From: UBA1774 sp045223835 | Lineage (GTDB): Bacteria > Bacillota > Clostridia > Oscillospirales > Oscillospiraceae | Reading direction: 5' to 3' | Assembly: GCA_045223835.1 (NCBI GenBank) | Contig: JBGUZS010000117.1 | Location: 1 to 39,238, forward strand | DNA length: 39,238 bases | Position numbers and translations under genes: made by a program | In this document: piece after piece, positions 8,637 through 16,195 of the stretch | Layout of the letters: the number at the start of each line of letters is the position of its first letter | Position numbering within the stretch: the first letter of the stretch is position 1 | Notes under the pieces: generated by a model | Told to the model about the DNA's origin: nothing | The model's database searches: none | The model's input: only the letters and a program-made list of their open reading frames with translations

Positions 8637-9686
8637 ATGCTGTATCGAAAGAAAAATCCTCATGGGGGCGCCGCCTATGAGGCGGGGATCCTCCTGGATC
8701 TCAGCGCGAACACCAATCCCCTGGGCACTCCCCCCGCCGTCCTGGAGGCGGTCCGGGGCGTCCTGGACCGGGTGCGGGATTACCCGGATCCCTACTGCCG
8801 GGAGCTGGTGGCCGCCATCGCCGCCCACGAGGGGGTAGACCCGGACCGGGTCCTCTGCGGCAACGGGGCGGCGGAGCTGATCTGCGCCTATGCCGAGGCG
8901 GCGCGCCCCAAAACGGCGGTGGAGACCGCCCCCACCTTCTCGGAGTATTCCGAAGGGCTGGCGCGTCAGGGGTGCCGGGTGGACCGATACCCCTTGAGGG
9001 AGGAAAACGGCTTCCTGCCCGACGAGGGCATCCTGGACTTTTTGCGGGAAAAGCAGCCGGAGGCGGTGTTTCTCTGCACCCCCAACAATCCCACGGGGCG
9101 GCTCTTTCCCCCCGCCCTCATGGACCGGGTGATCGCCCTCTGCCGGGAGATGGGGTCCCGTCTCTTCGTGGACGAGTGCTTCCTGGACCTGTCCGAGGGG
9201 GGCGTGAGCCTGAGCTCCCGGCTGGAGGAATGGCCCGGCCTCTTCCTCCTGAAGGCCTTTACCAAGAGCTACGGCATGGCCGGCCTGCGCCTGGGGTACT
9301 GCCTCACGGCGGACGGGGACCTGCTGGAGCGGATGAGCGCCTGCAGCCAGCCCTGGAACGTCTCCGTGCCCGCTCAGGCGGCGGGGATCGCCGCCCTGGG
9401 GCAGAAGGACTTTCTGGAGCGGGCCAACGCCGTCATCCGGGCGGAGCGGCCCAGGCTGAAGGCGGGGCTGGAAGAGCTGGGGTACCGGGTCTGCCCCTCG
9501 GAGGCCAACTATCTGCTCTTCCGGGGACCGGAGGACCTGGGGGAGAAGCTGCGGCGGCAGGGGATCGCCCTGCGCAGCTGCGCGAATTACCACGGCCTCG
9601 GCCCCGGCTGGTTCCGCACGGCGGTGCGCACCCGGGAGGAAAATGAACGTCTTTTGGCCGCCGCGAAGTCGGCCGGAGAGGAGTAA
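8637..9686 (+). CDS. cobD: L-threonine-O-3-phosphate decarboxylase CobD
   Basis: PLP enzyme giving (R)-1-amino-2-propanol phosphate for the nucleotide-loop linker. 349 residues in the aminotransferase class I/II fold (HisC-like). DLSANTNPLG is the N-terminal motif, TPNNPTG the substrate-phosphate region, FVDECFLDL holds the PLP-contacting Asp, and Lys210 in FTKSYGMAGLRLGY is the Schiff-base lysine. Histidinol-phosphate aminotransferase is the look-alike family; the position between cbiB and cbiP decides for CobD. Confidence 0.92.
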   Translation: MLYRKKNPHGGAAYEAGILLDLSANTNPLGTPPAVLEAVRGVLDRVRDYPDPYCRELVAAIAAHEGVDPDRVLCGNGAAELICAYAEAARPKTAVETAPTFSEYSEGLARQGCRVDRYPLREENGFLPDEGILDFLREKQPEAVFLCTPNNPTGRLFPPALMDRVIALCREMGSRLFVDECFLDLSEGGVSLSSRLEEWPGLFLLKAFTKSYGMAGLRLGYCLTADGDLLERMSACSQPWNVSVPAQAAGIAALGQKDFLERANAVIRAERPRLKAGLEELGYRVCPSEANYLLFRGPEDLGEKLRRQGIALRSCANYHGLGPGWFRTAVRTREENERLLAAAKSAGEE

Positions 9687-9688
9687 AC

Positions 9689-11152
9689 ATGGCAAAGAGC
9701 ATCATGATCCAGGGGACCATGTCCAACGCGGGCAAAAGCCTGCTGGCGGCGGGCCTCTGCCGCATCTTCCGGCAGGACGGGCTGCGGGTGGCTCCCTTCA
9801 AGAGCCAGAATATGGCCCTGAACTCCTTCATCACCAAGGCGGGAGGGGAAATGGGCCGGGCCCAGGTGGTCCAGGCGGAGGCGGCTGGGATCGACCCGGA
9901 CGTGCGCATGAATCCCATCCTCCTGAAGCCCACCACGGATGTGGGCAGCCAGGTGATCGTCAACGGCGTCGCCCAGGGGAACATGCGGGCCATGGAGTAC
10001 TACCGGCGGAAGCCGGAGTTCATCCCCGCCATCATGGAGGCTTACAACAGCCTGGCCTCTGACTTCGACGTGATCGTCATCGAAGGGGCGGGCAGCCCGG
10101 CGGAGATCAACCTGAAGAAGGATGATATCGTGAACATGGGCATGGCGAAGCTGGCGGACGCCCCGGTGTTCCTGGTGGGGGACATCGACCGGGGCGGGGT
10201 CTTCGCCCAGCTCTACGGCACCGTGGCCCTGCTGGAGCCGGAGGAGCGGGCCCGGATCAAGGGCACCATTGTGAACAAGTTCCGGGGAGACCGGGCCATC
10301 CTGGAGCCGGGGATCAAGATCCTGGAGGACCTGTGCGGCGTGCCCGTGGCGGGGGTCATCCCCTATGTCCATCTGGATATCGACGATGAGGACAGCCTTT
10401 CCGAGCGCTTTGAGCGGAAGGAAGGGCGGCGGCTCCTGGATGTGGCGGTGATCCGCCTGCCCCGCATCTCCAACTTCACGGATTTCAGCCCCTTTGAGCG
10501 GTATGAGAACGTCTCTCTCCGGTATGTGGAAAAGGTGGCGGACCTGGAAAACCCGGATATGATCCTGCTTCCGGGCACCAAGAGCACCATTGCGGACCTG
10601 AAATGGCTCAGGCAGTGCGGCCTGGAGGCGGCGGTGCAGAAGGCGGCGGACGCCGGGACCCTGGTCTTCGGGGTCTGCGGCGGGTATCAGATGCTGGGCC
10701 GCAGCGTATCCGATCCGGAGCAGGTGGAGGCCGCCGGGGAGACGGAGATCCGGGGCATGGGCCTCCTGCCCCTGGACACCATTTTCCGGGGACAGAAGGT
10801 GCAGACCCAGACGGAAGGGGTTTTCACCGGGGTGGAGGGCATGCTCCGGGGCCTGAACGGCATGACCTACCGGGGCTACGAGATCCACATGGGCCGCAGC
10901 GACGAGGCCCTGCCTCCCCTGGTGGGGAACGGCTGCGTCTACGGCAGCTATGTCCACGGGGTCTTCGACGCCCCGGGGATCTGCGATACGATCCTCAAGG
11001 CCCTGTGCGAAAAGAAGGGCATCGATTTTTCCGCCCTGGGCACCTTCGATATGACGGAGTACAAGGAGCGCCAGTACGATCTTCTGGCGGACACGGTGCG
11101 CGGCAATATGGATATGGACCTGGTGTATAAGGTCCTGAACCGGGAGGTCTGA
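9689..11152 (+). CDS. cbiP: Cobyric acid synthase CbiP/CobQ
   Basis: ATP/glutamine-dependent amidation of side chains b, d, e and g of adenosylcobyrinate diamide. 487 residues: P-loop-like GTMSNAGKSLLAAG near residue 10, the PFKSQNMALNS motif, then a glutamine amidotransferase domain with Cys330 in FGVCGGYQML and His in GSYVHGVFD. ATG at 9689 follows GGAGAGGAG at 9674-9682. Two bases separate it from cobO. Confidence 0.96.
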   Translation: MAKSIMIQGTMSNAGKSLLAAGLCRIFRQDGLRVAPFKSQNMALNSFITKAGGEMGRAQVVQAEAAGIDPDVRMNPILLKPTTDVGSQVIVNGVAQGNMRAMEYYRRKPEFIPAIMEAYNSLASDFDVIVIEGAGSPAEINLKKDDIVNMGMAKLADAPVFLVGDIDRGGVFAQLYGTVALLEPEERARIKGTIVNKFRGDRAILEPGIKILEDLCGVPVAGVIPYVHLDIDDEDSLSERFERKEGRRLLDVAVIRLPRISNFTDFSPFERYENVSLRYVEKVADLENPDMILLPGTKSTIADLKWLRQCGLEAAVQKAADAGTLVFGVCGGYQMLGRSVSDPEQVEAAGETEIRGMGLLPLDTIFRGQKVQTQTEGVFTGVEGMLRGLNGMTYRGYEIHMGRSDEALPPLVGNGCVYGSYVHGVFDAPGICDTILKALCEKKGIDFSALGTFDMTEYKERQYDLLADTVRGNMDMDLVYKVLNREV

Positions 11153-11154
11153 CC

Positions 11155-11673
11155 ATGGGACTCGTCCATCTCTACTGCGGGGACGGCAAGGGAAAGACCA
11201 CCGCCTCCATCGGTCTGGCGGTGCGCTGCGCCGGCGCCGGGGGCCGGGTGATCTTCACCCAGTTCTTCAAGGACGGCTCCTCCTCCGAGCTGCGGATCCT
11301 GGAGACCATTCCGGGGGTAAGGGTCCTGATATGTCCCAGGAAATACGGCTTCTTCAAGCGCATGAGCGAGGAGCAGAAGGCCGCCGCCCGGGAGGATTTT
11401 ACCGCCCTGCTGCGCTCTGCCCTGTCCGCCGCCCGGGAGGGGGCGGAGCTGCTGGTGCTGGATGAGGCGGTGTCCGCCTGCAACCACGGGGTCATTCCGG
11501 AGGCGGAGCTGCTGGACTTCCTGCGGCATAAGCCGGAGGGGCTGGAGGTTGCCGTCACCGGGCGGAACCCCTCGGAAGCCCTTATGGCCCGGGCGGACTA
11601 CATCACGGAGATGGTGAAGCGCCGTCACCCCTTCGACCGGGGCGTCGCCGCCCGGAAGGGCGTGGAGTTTTAA
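11155..11673 (+). CDS. cobO: Cob(I)alamin/corrinoid adenosyltransferase (CobO/BtuR type)
   Basis: Transfers adenosyl from ATP to reduced cobalt of corrinoids. 172 residues with the family P-loop GDGKGKTT (residues 9-16), the FTQFFKDG segment, the Walker-B-like LLVLDEAVSAC, and AVTGRNPSEAL near the C-terminus. Last gene of the visible cbi operon, two bases after cbiP. Adenosylation precedes the CbiP and CbiB steps, so it belongs functionally with its neighbours. Genes for nucleotide-loop assembly (cobU, cobS, cobT) and for CbiL and the cobalt chelatase are not in the window. Confidence 0.95.
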   Translation: MGLVHLYCGDGKGKTTASIGLAVRCAGAGGRVIFTQFFKDGSSSELRILETIPGVRVLICPRKYGFFKRMSEEQKAAAREDFTALLRSALSAAREGAELLVLDEAVSACNHGVIPEAELLDFLRHKPEGLEVAVTGRNPSEALMARADYITEMVKRRHPFDRGVAARKGVEF

Positions 11674-11682
11674 CCGCTTTGC

Positions 11683-11711
11683 TTCGCGCCTTCCGGCGCG
11701 AACTCTGCAGG
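11683..11711 (+). repeat. Short palindromic repeat, copy A
   Basis: TTCGCGCC (11683-11690), 4 bases, then GGCGCGAACTCTGC (11695-11708). The inner halves form an 8-bp hairpin. The same unit occurs inverted at 37439-37468 (copy C, identical outside the 4-nt loop across 22 positions), and its right half is at 12314-12331 (copy B). Looks like a dispersed intergenic repeat. Confidence 0.7.
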
Positions 11712-11740
11712 GCTTTTCGTAATATCGCCGACGAAAAGCC
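11711..11740 (+). promoter_or_regulatory. Inverted repeat before the HTH gene
   Basis: GGCTTTTCGT (11711-11720) and ACGAAAAGCC (11731-11740) are perfect 10-bp inverted arms 10 bases apart, ending 3 bases before the AAGGAG ribosome-binding site at 11744-11749. It could be an operator for the regulator that follows, or an RNA hairpin limiting its translation. No T-run follows, so it is not a good terminator. Confidence 0.45.
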
Positions 11741-11755
11741 GGTAAGGAGAGAGAA

Positions 11756-12307
11756 ATGCGCTTTCAGGAGATACTGGATCGGGAGATGGAACGGCTGGGC
11801 AGGACCAACGCGGAGCTGGCCGCCGCCTCCGGCCTGGGCAAAAGCACCCTGAGCCGATACCGCCGGGGGGAACGGGAGCCCCGCTGGGGCAGTCCCCAGC
11901 TCTGGCAGCTGGCCAAGGGCCTCACCGCCCTGGGGGGCGGGGACGACGCGGAGCTGGAGGCCCTGCACACCGCCCTGGGGGAGTGCCTCAGCACCGGCCT
12001 GCGTCTGGACCACGCCACCTATATCAGCCGGCTGAGCTCCCTCTGCCGCTGTCTGGATATCCGCAGCAGCGCCCTGGCCCGGGCCCTGGCCTACGACCCC
12101 TCCTATATCTCCCGCATCCTGGCAGGCACCCGGAGACCCGGGGATGCGGCTGGGTTCACCGCCCAGGTGGCGGCCTATGCCGCCCGGCTCGCCTTCTCCC
12201 CGGACCGGCGGGAGGCGCTCCAGACCCTGCTGAACTGCCCCCCCTCCGCGCTGGAGACCCGGGAAAAGGCCCTGTCCGCCATCCGCCGCTGGCTCAGCGA
12301 ATACTGA
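11756..12307 (+). CDS. Tandem helix-turn-helix (XRE-like) regulator
   Basis: 183-residue protein with two XRE-type helix-turn-helix units: residues about 18-43 (NAELAAASGLGKSTLSRYRR, followed by GEREP) and about 100-125 (SSALARALAYDPSYISRILA, followed by GTRRP). Both end in the recognition-helix pattern S-T/Y-(L/I)-SR followed by a glycine turn, so the halves look duplicated. No ligand-binding domain is visible. RBS AAGGAG at 11744-11749 precedes the ATG. It follows the cbi operon by 82 bases and precedes a strong terminator. Control of the cbi operon or itself is possible, but the sequence does not show it. Confidence 0.7.
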   Translation: MRFQEILDREMERLGRTNAELAAASGLGKSTLSRYRRGEREPRWGSPQLWQLAKGLTALGGGDDAELEALHTALGECLSTGLRLDHATYISRLSSLCRCLDIRSSALARALAYDPSYISRILAGTRRPGDAAGFTAQVAAYAARLAFSPDRREALQTLLNCPPSALETREKALSAIRRWLSEY

Positions 12308-12313
12308 GTTTGC

Positions 12314-12331
12314 GGCGCGAACTCCGCGAGG
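12314..12331 (+). repeat. Short palindromic repeat, copy B (partial)
   Basis: GGCGCGAACTCCGCGAGG matches the right half of copies A and C with one change at the CTCTGC position. It starts 7 bases after the stop of the HTH gene, so copies A and B stand on either side of that gene in the same orientation. Confidence 0.6.
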
Positions 12332-12346
12332 CCCTGTACGCAGTCT

Positions 12347-12377
12347 GAGCTCCGGCAAAAGCCGGGGCTCTTTTTTT
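12347..12377 (+). terminator. Rho-independent terminator after the HTH gene
   Basis: GAGCTCCGGC (12347-12356) pairs with GCCGGGGCTC (12361-12370), 10 bp with one G-T wobble and an AAAA loop, followed by seven T (12371-12377). It ends the cbi/HTH transcription unit. Confidence 0.93.
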
Positions 12378-12378
12378 C

Positions 12379-12407
12379 TTGCAATTCCTTCGGGGATGTG
12401 TTATTCT
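12379..12407 (+). promoter_or_regulatory. Sigma-A type promoter for the riboswitch leader
   Basis: TTGCAA (12379-12384), 17-bp spacer, TATTCT (12402-12407). It directly follows the terminator of the previous unit and precedes the structured leader of the binding-protein gene. Confidence 0.75.
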
Positions 12408-12427
12408 CTAATAAGATAAATCCATAT

Positions 12428-12556
12428 GGTCGTTTCCGAGCCAACCGGCCTAAAGGCGTGAGCCCAGGGCCCTTTGGACGGCCGCGCCGGACCTCCGGCG
12501 CGCAAGAGTGGGAAGGGAAACGTTCCCGCTTTCCGTGTTTGAGAAGGAAACCCTCC
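12428..12556 (+). promoter_or_regulatory. Probable molybdenum-cofactor (Moco/Tuco) riboswitch aptamer
   Basis: The leader folds as a closed domain. GTTTCC (12432-12437) pairs with GGAAAC (12546-12551) as the closing stem. Inside are a GC-rich hairpin CGCGCCGG-acct-CCGGCGCG and a hairpin GGGAA...TTCCC containing GGGAAGGGAAAC. The conserved-looking blocks are CCGAGCCA near the 5' end, CTTTGGACGG in the middle, and CCGTGTTTGAGAAGG at the 3' end. Arrangement and blocks resemble the Moco RNA upstream of E. coli moaA, as I remember it. Cobalamin riboswitch marks (GCCACTG, AGTCAGG) are absent. An intrinsic terminator follows, so control is probably by termination. Family assignment is by eye. Confidence 0.65.
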
Positions 12557-12610
12557 GCTGCGCCCCGGGCCCTGCGCCTGCGGGATGCCGGAGCCTGCAT
12601 GCGTCAGCTG

Positions 12611-12658
12611 CGGGGGCGGTCTGTTTCCGAGAAGGACAGACCGCCCCCGTTTGATTTT
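12611..12658 (+). terminator. Terminator between riboswitch and binding-protein gene
   Basis: CGGGGGCGGTCTGT (12611-12624) pairs perfectly with ACAGACCGCCCCCG (12636-12649), 14 bp with an 11-nt loop, followed by TTTGATTTT. It lies between the aptamer and the ribosome-binding site of the next gene, so it is probably the switchable expression platform. CGCCCCG just after the aptamer could compete for part of the left arm. Confidence 0.85.
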
Positions 12659-12681
12659 GAAAGACAAGGAGATCAACCATC

Positions 12682-13779
12682 ATGAAAAAATGTCTGCTCT
12701 CTCTTCTGCTCCTGCTGAGCCTGGTCCTGACCCTCTCCGCCTGCGGCGGAGGCGGGACTGCCGCCCCCACGCCCGCACCGAGCGCTGCTCCGGAGCCCGC
12801 CCAGGCCGCCGAACCGGCGACCCGATCCTTCACGGATTCTGCCGGACGGACCCTGGAGCTGCCCGCGAAGGTGGAAAGGATCGCCATTTCCGGCCCCACC
12901 GCGCAGATCGTCCTGTTCGCCCTGGCGCCGGAGCGCCTGGTGGGGATCTCCAACAGCTGGGACGCTGCCGCCCAGGAATACATTGCGCCGGAATACTATA
13001 ATCTCCCCCTCCTGGGCCAGCTCTACGGCGGTAAGGGCGAGCTGAATCTGGAGGAGCTGCTGAAGGCCGACCCGGATGTGGTGATCGACGTGGGCGAACC
13101 CAAGCAGGGCATCGCCGAGGATATGGACAAGCTGACGGAACAGACCGGCATCCCCTTCCTCCACATCGACGGGTATACCTCCACCATGGGGGATACCTAC
13201 CGCATGCTGGGAGAGCTCCTGGGGCTGGAGGACCGGGCGGCGGTGCTGGCGGATTACTGCGATGAGATCTATGCCTTTGCCGCCGGCCTGGAGGAAAAGC
13301 TCGCCCCGGAGAAGAAAAAGACCGCCCTCTATCTCCTGGGGGACAGCGGGCTGAATGTGATCGCCTCCGGCTCCTTCCATGCGGAGATGCTGAATCTGAT
13401 CGTGGATAACGCGGCGGTGCTGGAAAACCCCTCCTCCAAGGGGACCGGGAACGAGACGGATATGGAGCAGCTCATGCTCTGGGATCCGGAGGTCATCTTC
13501 TTCGCCCCGGACAGCGTTTACGACAAGGTGGGGGACGATCCCGCCTGGCAGGAGCTGCAGGCGATCCGGAACGGGAATTACTACCGGGTGCCCTACGGCC
13601 CCTACAACTGGATGGGCTTCCCCCCCTCCGTCCAGCGGTATCTGGGCGTCCTGTGGGCGGCGAAGCTCCTGTATCCCGAAACCGCAGATTATGACCTCTA
13701 TACCGAAATCGCCCGGTATTACAAGCTTTTCTATGGCTGCGACCTGACCCAGGCCCAATTCGACGCCCTGGTGGGCTGA
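12682..13779 (+). CDS. ABC transporter class III substrate-binding lipoprotein (molybdate/tungstate candidate)
   Basis: 365 residues. Signal peptide with lipobox LTLSAC (Cys at about 25), a low-complexity Ala/Pro linker, then a FecB/BtuF-type periplasmic-binding domain: the FTDSAGRTLELPAKVERI opening, LEELLKADPDVVID, and the WDPEVIFF segment. This family carries B12, haem, siderophores or, as in Haemophilus MolA, molybdate and tungstate. The Moco-like riboswitch upstream favours a metal oxyanion; the cbi operon nearby would favour corrinoid. No permease or ATPase gene adjoins it, so partners must be elsewhere. RBS AAGGAG at 12666-12671. Extracytoplasmic, lipid-anchored. Confidence 0.8.
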   Translation: MKKCLLSLLLLLSLVLTLSACGGGGTAAPTPAPSAAPEPAQAAEPATRSFTDSAGRTLELPAKVERIAISGPTAQIVLFALAPERLVGISNSWDAAAQEYIAPEYYNLPLLGQLYGGKGELNLEELLKADPDVVIDVGEPKQGIAEDMDKLTEQTGIPFLHIDGYTSTMGDTYRMLGELLGLEDRAAVLADYCDEIYAFAAGLEEKLAPEKKKTALYLLGDSGLNVIASGSFHAEMLNLIVDNAAVLENPSSKGTGNETDMEQLMLWDPEVIFFAPDSVYDKVGDDPAWQELQAIRNGNYYRVPYGPYNWMGFPPSVQRYLGVLWAAKLLYPETADYDLYTEIARYYKLFYGCDLTQAQFDALVG

Positions 13780-13801
13780 AAGCCACCCGGCTTTCCGGGT
13801 T

Positions 13802-13832
13802 CCCCGCCGCTGAGTCGGCGGGGATTCTTCTT
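13802..13832 (+). terminator. Terminator after the binding-protein gene
   Basis: CCCCGCCG (13802-13809) pairs with CGGCGGGG (13816-13823), 6-nt loop, then ATTCTTCTT. A smaller hairpin AAAGCC-accc-GGCTTT sits just before it at the stop codon. The tail is only moderately T-rich. Confidence 0.7.
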
Positions 13833-13860
13833 GACAGATCGTAAACTTTAATACTATAAT
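13831..13860 (+). promoter_or_regulatory. birA-bioY promoter
   Basis: TTGACA (13831-13836), 18-bp spacer, TATAAT (13855-13860): both hexamers match the consensus. The BirA-type inverted repeat overlaps it. Confidence 0.88.
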
Positions 13861-13871
13861 CAGTTTACGAT
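13838..13871 (+). promoter_or_regulatory. BirA operator (biotin repressor site)
   Basis: ATCGTAAACT (13838-13847) and AGTTTACGAT (13862-13871) are perfect inverted arms separated by 14 bases that contain the -10 box. The core GTAAAC-N16-GTTTAC fits the biotin operator pattern known from bacteria with a DNA-binding BirA (half sites like TTGTAAAC/GTTTACAA). Biotinoyl-AMP-bound BirA would cover the promoter and shut off its own gene and bioY when biotin is plentiful. Confidence 0.85.
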
Positions 13872-13891
13872 TTTGCCGAGGAGGAAAGACC

Positions 13892-14884
13892 ATGGCAGCT
13901 ATGGACGATACCCTGCGGATCCTGGAGGCCCATCGGGGCGAGACGGTCTCCGGGGAGCAGATGGCCGCCGATCTGGGGCTCACCCGTGCGGCGGTATGGA
14001 AGGCCGTTTCCGGGCTGAAGGACCGGGGCTTCCGGATCGCCGCCGGATCCAACCGGGGGTATACCCTGGAGTCCGACGGAGGCTGTCTCCATCCGGAGAC
14101 CATCCGGCGGCATCTCCGGGCCGCCGGGGATTTTGTGCTCCGGGTGTATGACGAGGCGGCAGGCAGCACCAACGACCTGGTCCGGGAGGCCGCCCTCCGG
14201 GGCGAGCCGGAGGGGCTGGTCGTGGTCGCGGACACCCAGCGCGCCGGGCGGGGGCGGCAGGGCCGGACCTTCGTCTCTCCCCCGGGCACGGGGGTTTATA
14301 TGAGTCTTCTCCTTCGGCCGAAGCTCCCGGCGGCGGAGGCCGTGGCCGTCACGGGGATCGCCGCGGTGGCGGCGGCCCGGGCCATGGAGGACCTGGGTGC
14401 CGGCGGCGCTGGGATTAAATGGGTGAACGATGTATACCTTCGAGGCCTGAAGGTCTGCGGTATCCTGACGGAGGCGACGATGGATATGGAAAGCGGCGGC
14501 CTGGATCACGCCGTCCTGGGGATCGGGGTGAACCTGTTTCCCCCCGCCGGAGGCTTTCCCCCGGAGCTGGCGGGTATCGCCGGGGCGGTATTTCCCGGGA
14601 AGCCGGAGGACGATGAGCGCAGCCGCCTCATCGCCGCCATCCTGGATCGCTTCCTCCCCCTGTACCGGGCCTTGCCGGACCGGGGCTGGCTGGAGGAATA
14701 CCGCTCCCGCAGCATCCTCACGGGGCGGGAGGTCTCCTTCCTCCGGGAGGGCCGGGAGCGCAGAGGCCTGGTGCTGGGGGTGGACGACGCCGCCCGGCTG
14801 CTGATCCGGCTGGACAGCGGGGAGGAGACCGCCCTTTCCTCCGGGGAAGTGCAGCTGATCCGGCCCCTGGAGGTGCAGGAATGA
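13892..14884 (+). CDS. birA: Bifunctional biotin-protein ligase / biotin operon repressor
   Basis: Activates biotin with ATP, attaches it to acceptor lysines, and represses biotin genes. 330 residues: an N-terminal winged HTH (QMAADLGLTRAAVWKAVSGL, about 22-41), the ligase domain with the adenylate loop GRGRQGR (119-125), KWVNDVYLRGLKVCGILTE in the core, and a C-terminal SH3-like domain. AGGAGG at 13879-13884 supports the ATG at 13892; a second Met is at residue 4. It overlaps bioY by 4 bp and sits behind a matching operator, so autoregulation is likely. Confidence 0.95.
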   Translation: MAAMDDTLRILEAHRGETVSGEQMAADLGLTRAAVWKAVSGLKDRGFRIAAGSNRGYTLESDGGCLHPETIRRHLRAAGDFVLRVYDEAAGSTNDLVREAALRGEPEGLVVVADTQRAGRGRQGRTFVSPPGTGVYMSLLLRPKLPAAEAVAVTGIAAVAAARAMEDLGAGGAGIKWVNDVYLRGLKVCGILTEATMDMESGGLDHAVLGIGVNLFPPAGGFPPELAGIAGAVFPGKPEDDERSRLIAAILDRFLPLYRALPDRGWLEEYRSRSILTGREVSFLREGRERRGLVLGVDDAARLLIRLDSGEETALSSGEVQLIRPLEVQE

Positions 14885-15411
14885 AAAGCAGGCTCACTGC
14901 ATCGGACCTGGCCCGCACGGGGCTCTTCGCCGCCCTGATCCTGGTCTGCACCCATCTGTCCATCCCCATGCCCTCCGGGGTGCCCCTCACCCTCCAGACC
15001 TTCGCCGTCGCCCTGGGGGGCTTTCTCCTGGGTCCCGTTTACGGAACGCTGGCGGTGGCGGTCTACCTCCTGCTGGGGGCGGCGGGCCTGCCGGTGTTCT
15101 CCGGCTTCACCGGGGGGATCGGCCGCTTCGTGGGGCCCACCGGCGGCTTCCTCTGGGGCTTCCTGCTCCTGGCCTGCGGCTGCGGCCTGGGCGGGAGACG
15201 GTCCCTGCCCCTCCGCTTTCTGCCGGGGCTGGCGGGCCTGCTCCTCTGCCACCTACTGGGGGCCCTGTGGTACGCCCGCTCCGCAGGCCTTGCCTTCACT
15301 GCCTCAGCGGCGGCGGTGAGCCTTCCCTTCCTGCCTAAGGATGTCGCCTCCTTGGCCCTGGCCCTGGTCTTCGCCCGGCTGCTGGAAAAACGGGGGATAC
15401 AGCGGGGATAA
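14881..15411 (+). CDS. bioY: Biotin transporter substrate-binding subunit BioY
   Basis: Membrane S-component for biotin uptake (ECF-type). 176 residues, six probable membrane segments, with the BioY signature: SIPMPSGVPLTLQTFAVALG near residues 23-42 and GGIGRFVGPTGGFLWGF. The ATGA overlap with birA shows one transcript. ECF module genes (A, A', T) are not nearby, so it would use a shared energy-coupling module. Confidence 0.95.
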   Translation: MKSRLTASDLARTGLFAALILVCTHLSIPMPSGVPLTLQTFAVALGGFLLGPVYGTLAVAVYLLLGAAGLPVFSGFTGGIGRFVGPTGGFLWGFLLLACGCGLGGRRSLPLRFLPGLAGLLLCHLLGALWYARSAGLAFTASAAAVSLPFLPKDVASLALALVFARLLEKRGIQRG

Positions 15412-15490
15412 GAAAAACGGGACTGCCTCGGGGCACACTTCGTAAGGAAGTTGCTTTGAGGCGGCAATCACCGGCTCAAAAGAATATATG

Positions 15491-15525
15491 AAACAGGCGT
15501 GACCGACGTGGTCACGCCTGTTTTG
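15491..15525. terminator. Terminator after bioY (possibly bidirectional)
   Basis: AAACAGGCGTGACC (15491-15504) pairs perfectly with GGTCACGCCTGTTT (15510-15523), 14 bp, 5-nt loop, ending in TTTT. The A-rich left flank could let it serve the convergent - strand gene as well. A second perfect 9-bp hairpin (15537-15545 with 15551-15559) lies beyond it. Confidence 0.88.
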
Positions 15526-15613
15526 TCTGCCTGTTACGGATTTTGTGGGGCAAAATCCGATGCTTGTTATAACTGCGGACATCAAAAGACCTGCTCGACA
15601 AACAGGAATTTAA

Positions 15614-16132
15614 TCAAATGCCGATGTCTTTGTATATCTTTTCGATAAAAGGGGATTTGTGTTGCATATATTTCTCAATATCTTTTGGATAGAGAGCTGC
15701 GCCTTCTTCTTTGATTCGACTGTACTCACGCACCGCTTCCGGATTGGAGCGCAGATAGTTCCTGAAGGCAACGTGTCTCTTTAGTTCTGGGGAATCCTGT
15801 GGACAGACATACAGATGATGTTTTTGCAAATGCTCCTTTCCGTCATACTTGAATGCCTCCCGTGCGGCAATCCCAAGATCACCTTCATGGTGGTAACCGA
15901 TTTTTTCAAGCGCAGTCACCACAGTATCAAACACAGAATAGTCTTCGATGACAACATCGATATCGATGATCGGCTTTGCAGACAGCCCTTGTACAGAAGT
16001 ACTGCCAACGTGCTCGATTCTTAAGGCCAGTGAACCAAGGGCTTCCTGAATCTCGTCTTTTATATGTGCAAAATCCTGTTCCCATTGCTCATCATAAGGC
16101 AAGACGACAACACATTTTGTAACCATTTTCAT
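15614..16132 (-). CDS. GrpB-family (UPF0157) nucleotidyltransferase-fold protein
   Basis: About 172 residues. The motif HVGSTSVQGLSAKPIIDIDV is the GrpB/UPF0157 signature in the nucleotidyltransferase superfamily fold; VVLPYDEQWEQDF opens the domain. Biochemical role of the family is poorly defined. Start: ATG at 16132, preceded by a G-rich site; ATG at 16126 is equally plausible, and an in-frame GTG at 16165 would add 11 residues. The gene and its flanks are visibly AT-richer than the neighbours on both sides, suggesting separate acquisition. It converges with bioY. Confidence 0.82.
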   Translation of the reverse strand: MKMVTKCVVVLPYDEQWEQDFAHIKDEIQEALGSLALRIEHVGSTSVQGLSAKPIIDIDVVIEDYSVFDTVVTALEKIGYHHEGDLGIAAREAFKYDGKEHLQKHHLYVCPQDSPELKRHVAFRNYLRSNPEAVREYSRIKEEGAALYPKDIEKYMQHKSPFIEKIYKDIGI

Positions 16133-16195
16133 TCGCCCCCTTAAATCCCGATTTGTTTTCGTCACTATACTATTGCGACCGGTGTAGTCACTGAA

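Noticed and set aside
12428..12556. Reading the leader as a cobalamin riboswitch
   Set aside because: It contains GGGAAGG but lacks the GCCACTG/CACTGTG core and AGTCAGG blocks that are clear at 36870-36970.
12398..12685. Open frames on both strands in the leader of the binding-protein gene
   Set aside because: They lie over an RNA domain and a terminator, have no ribosome-binding site and are low-complexity Arg/Pro/Gly translations.
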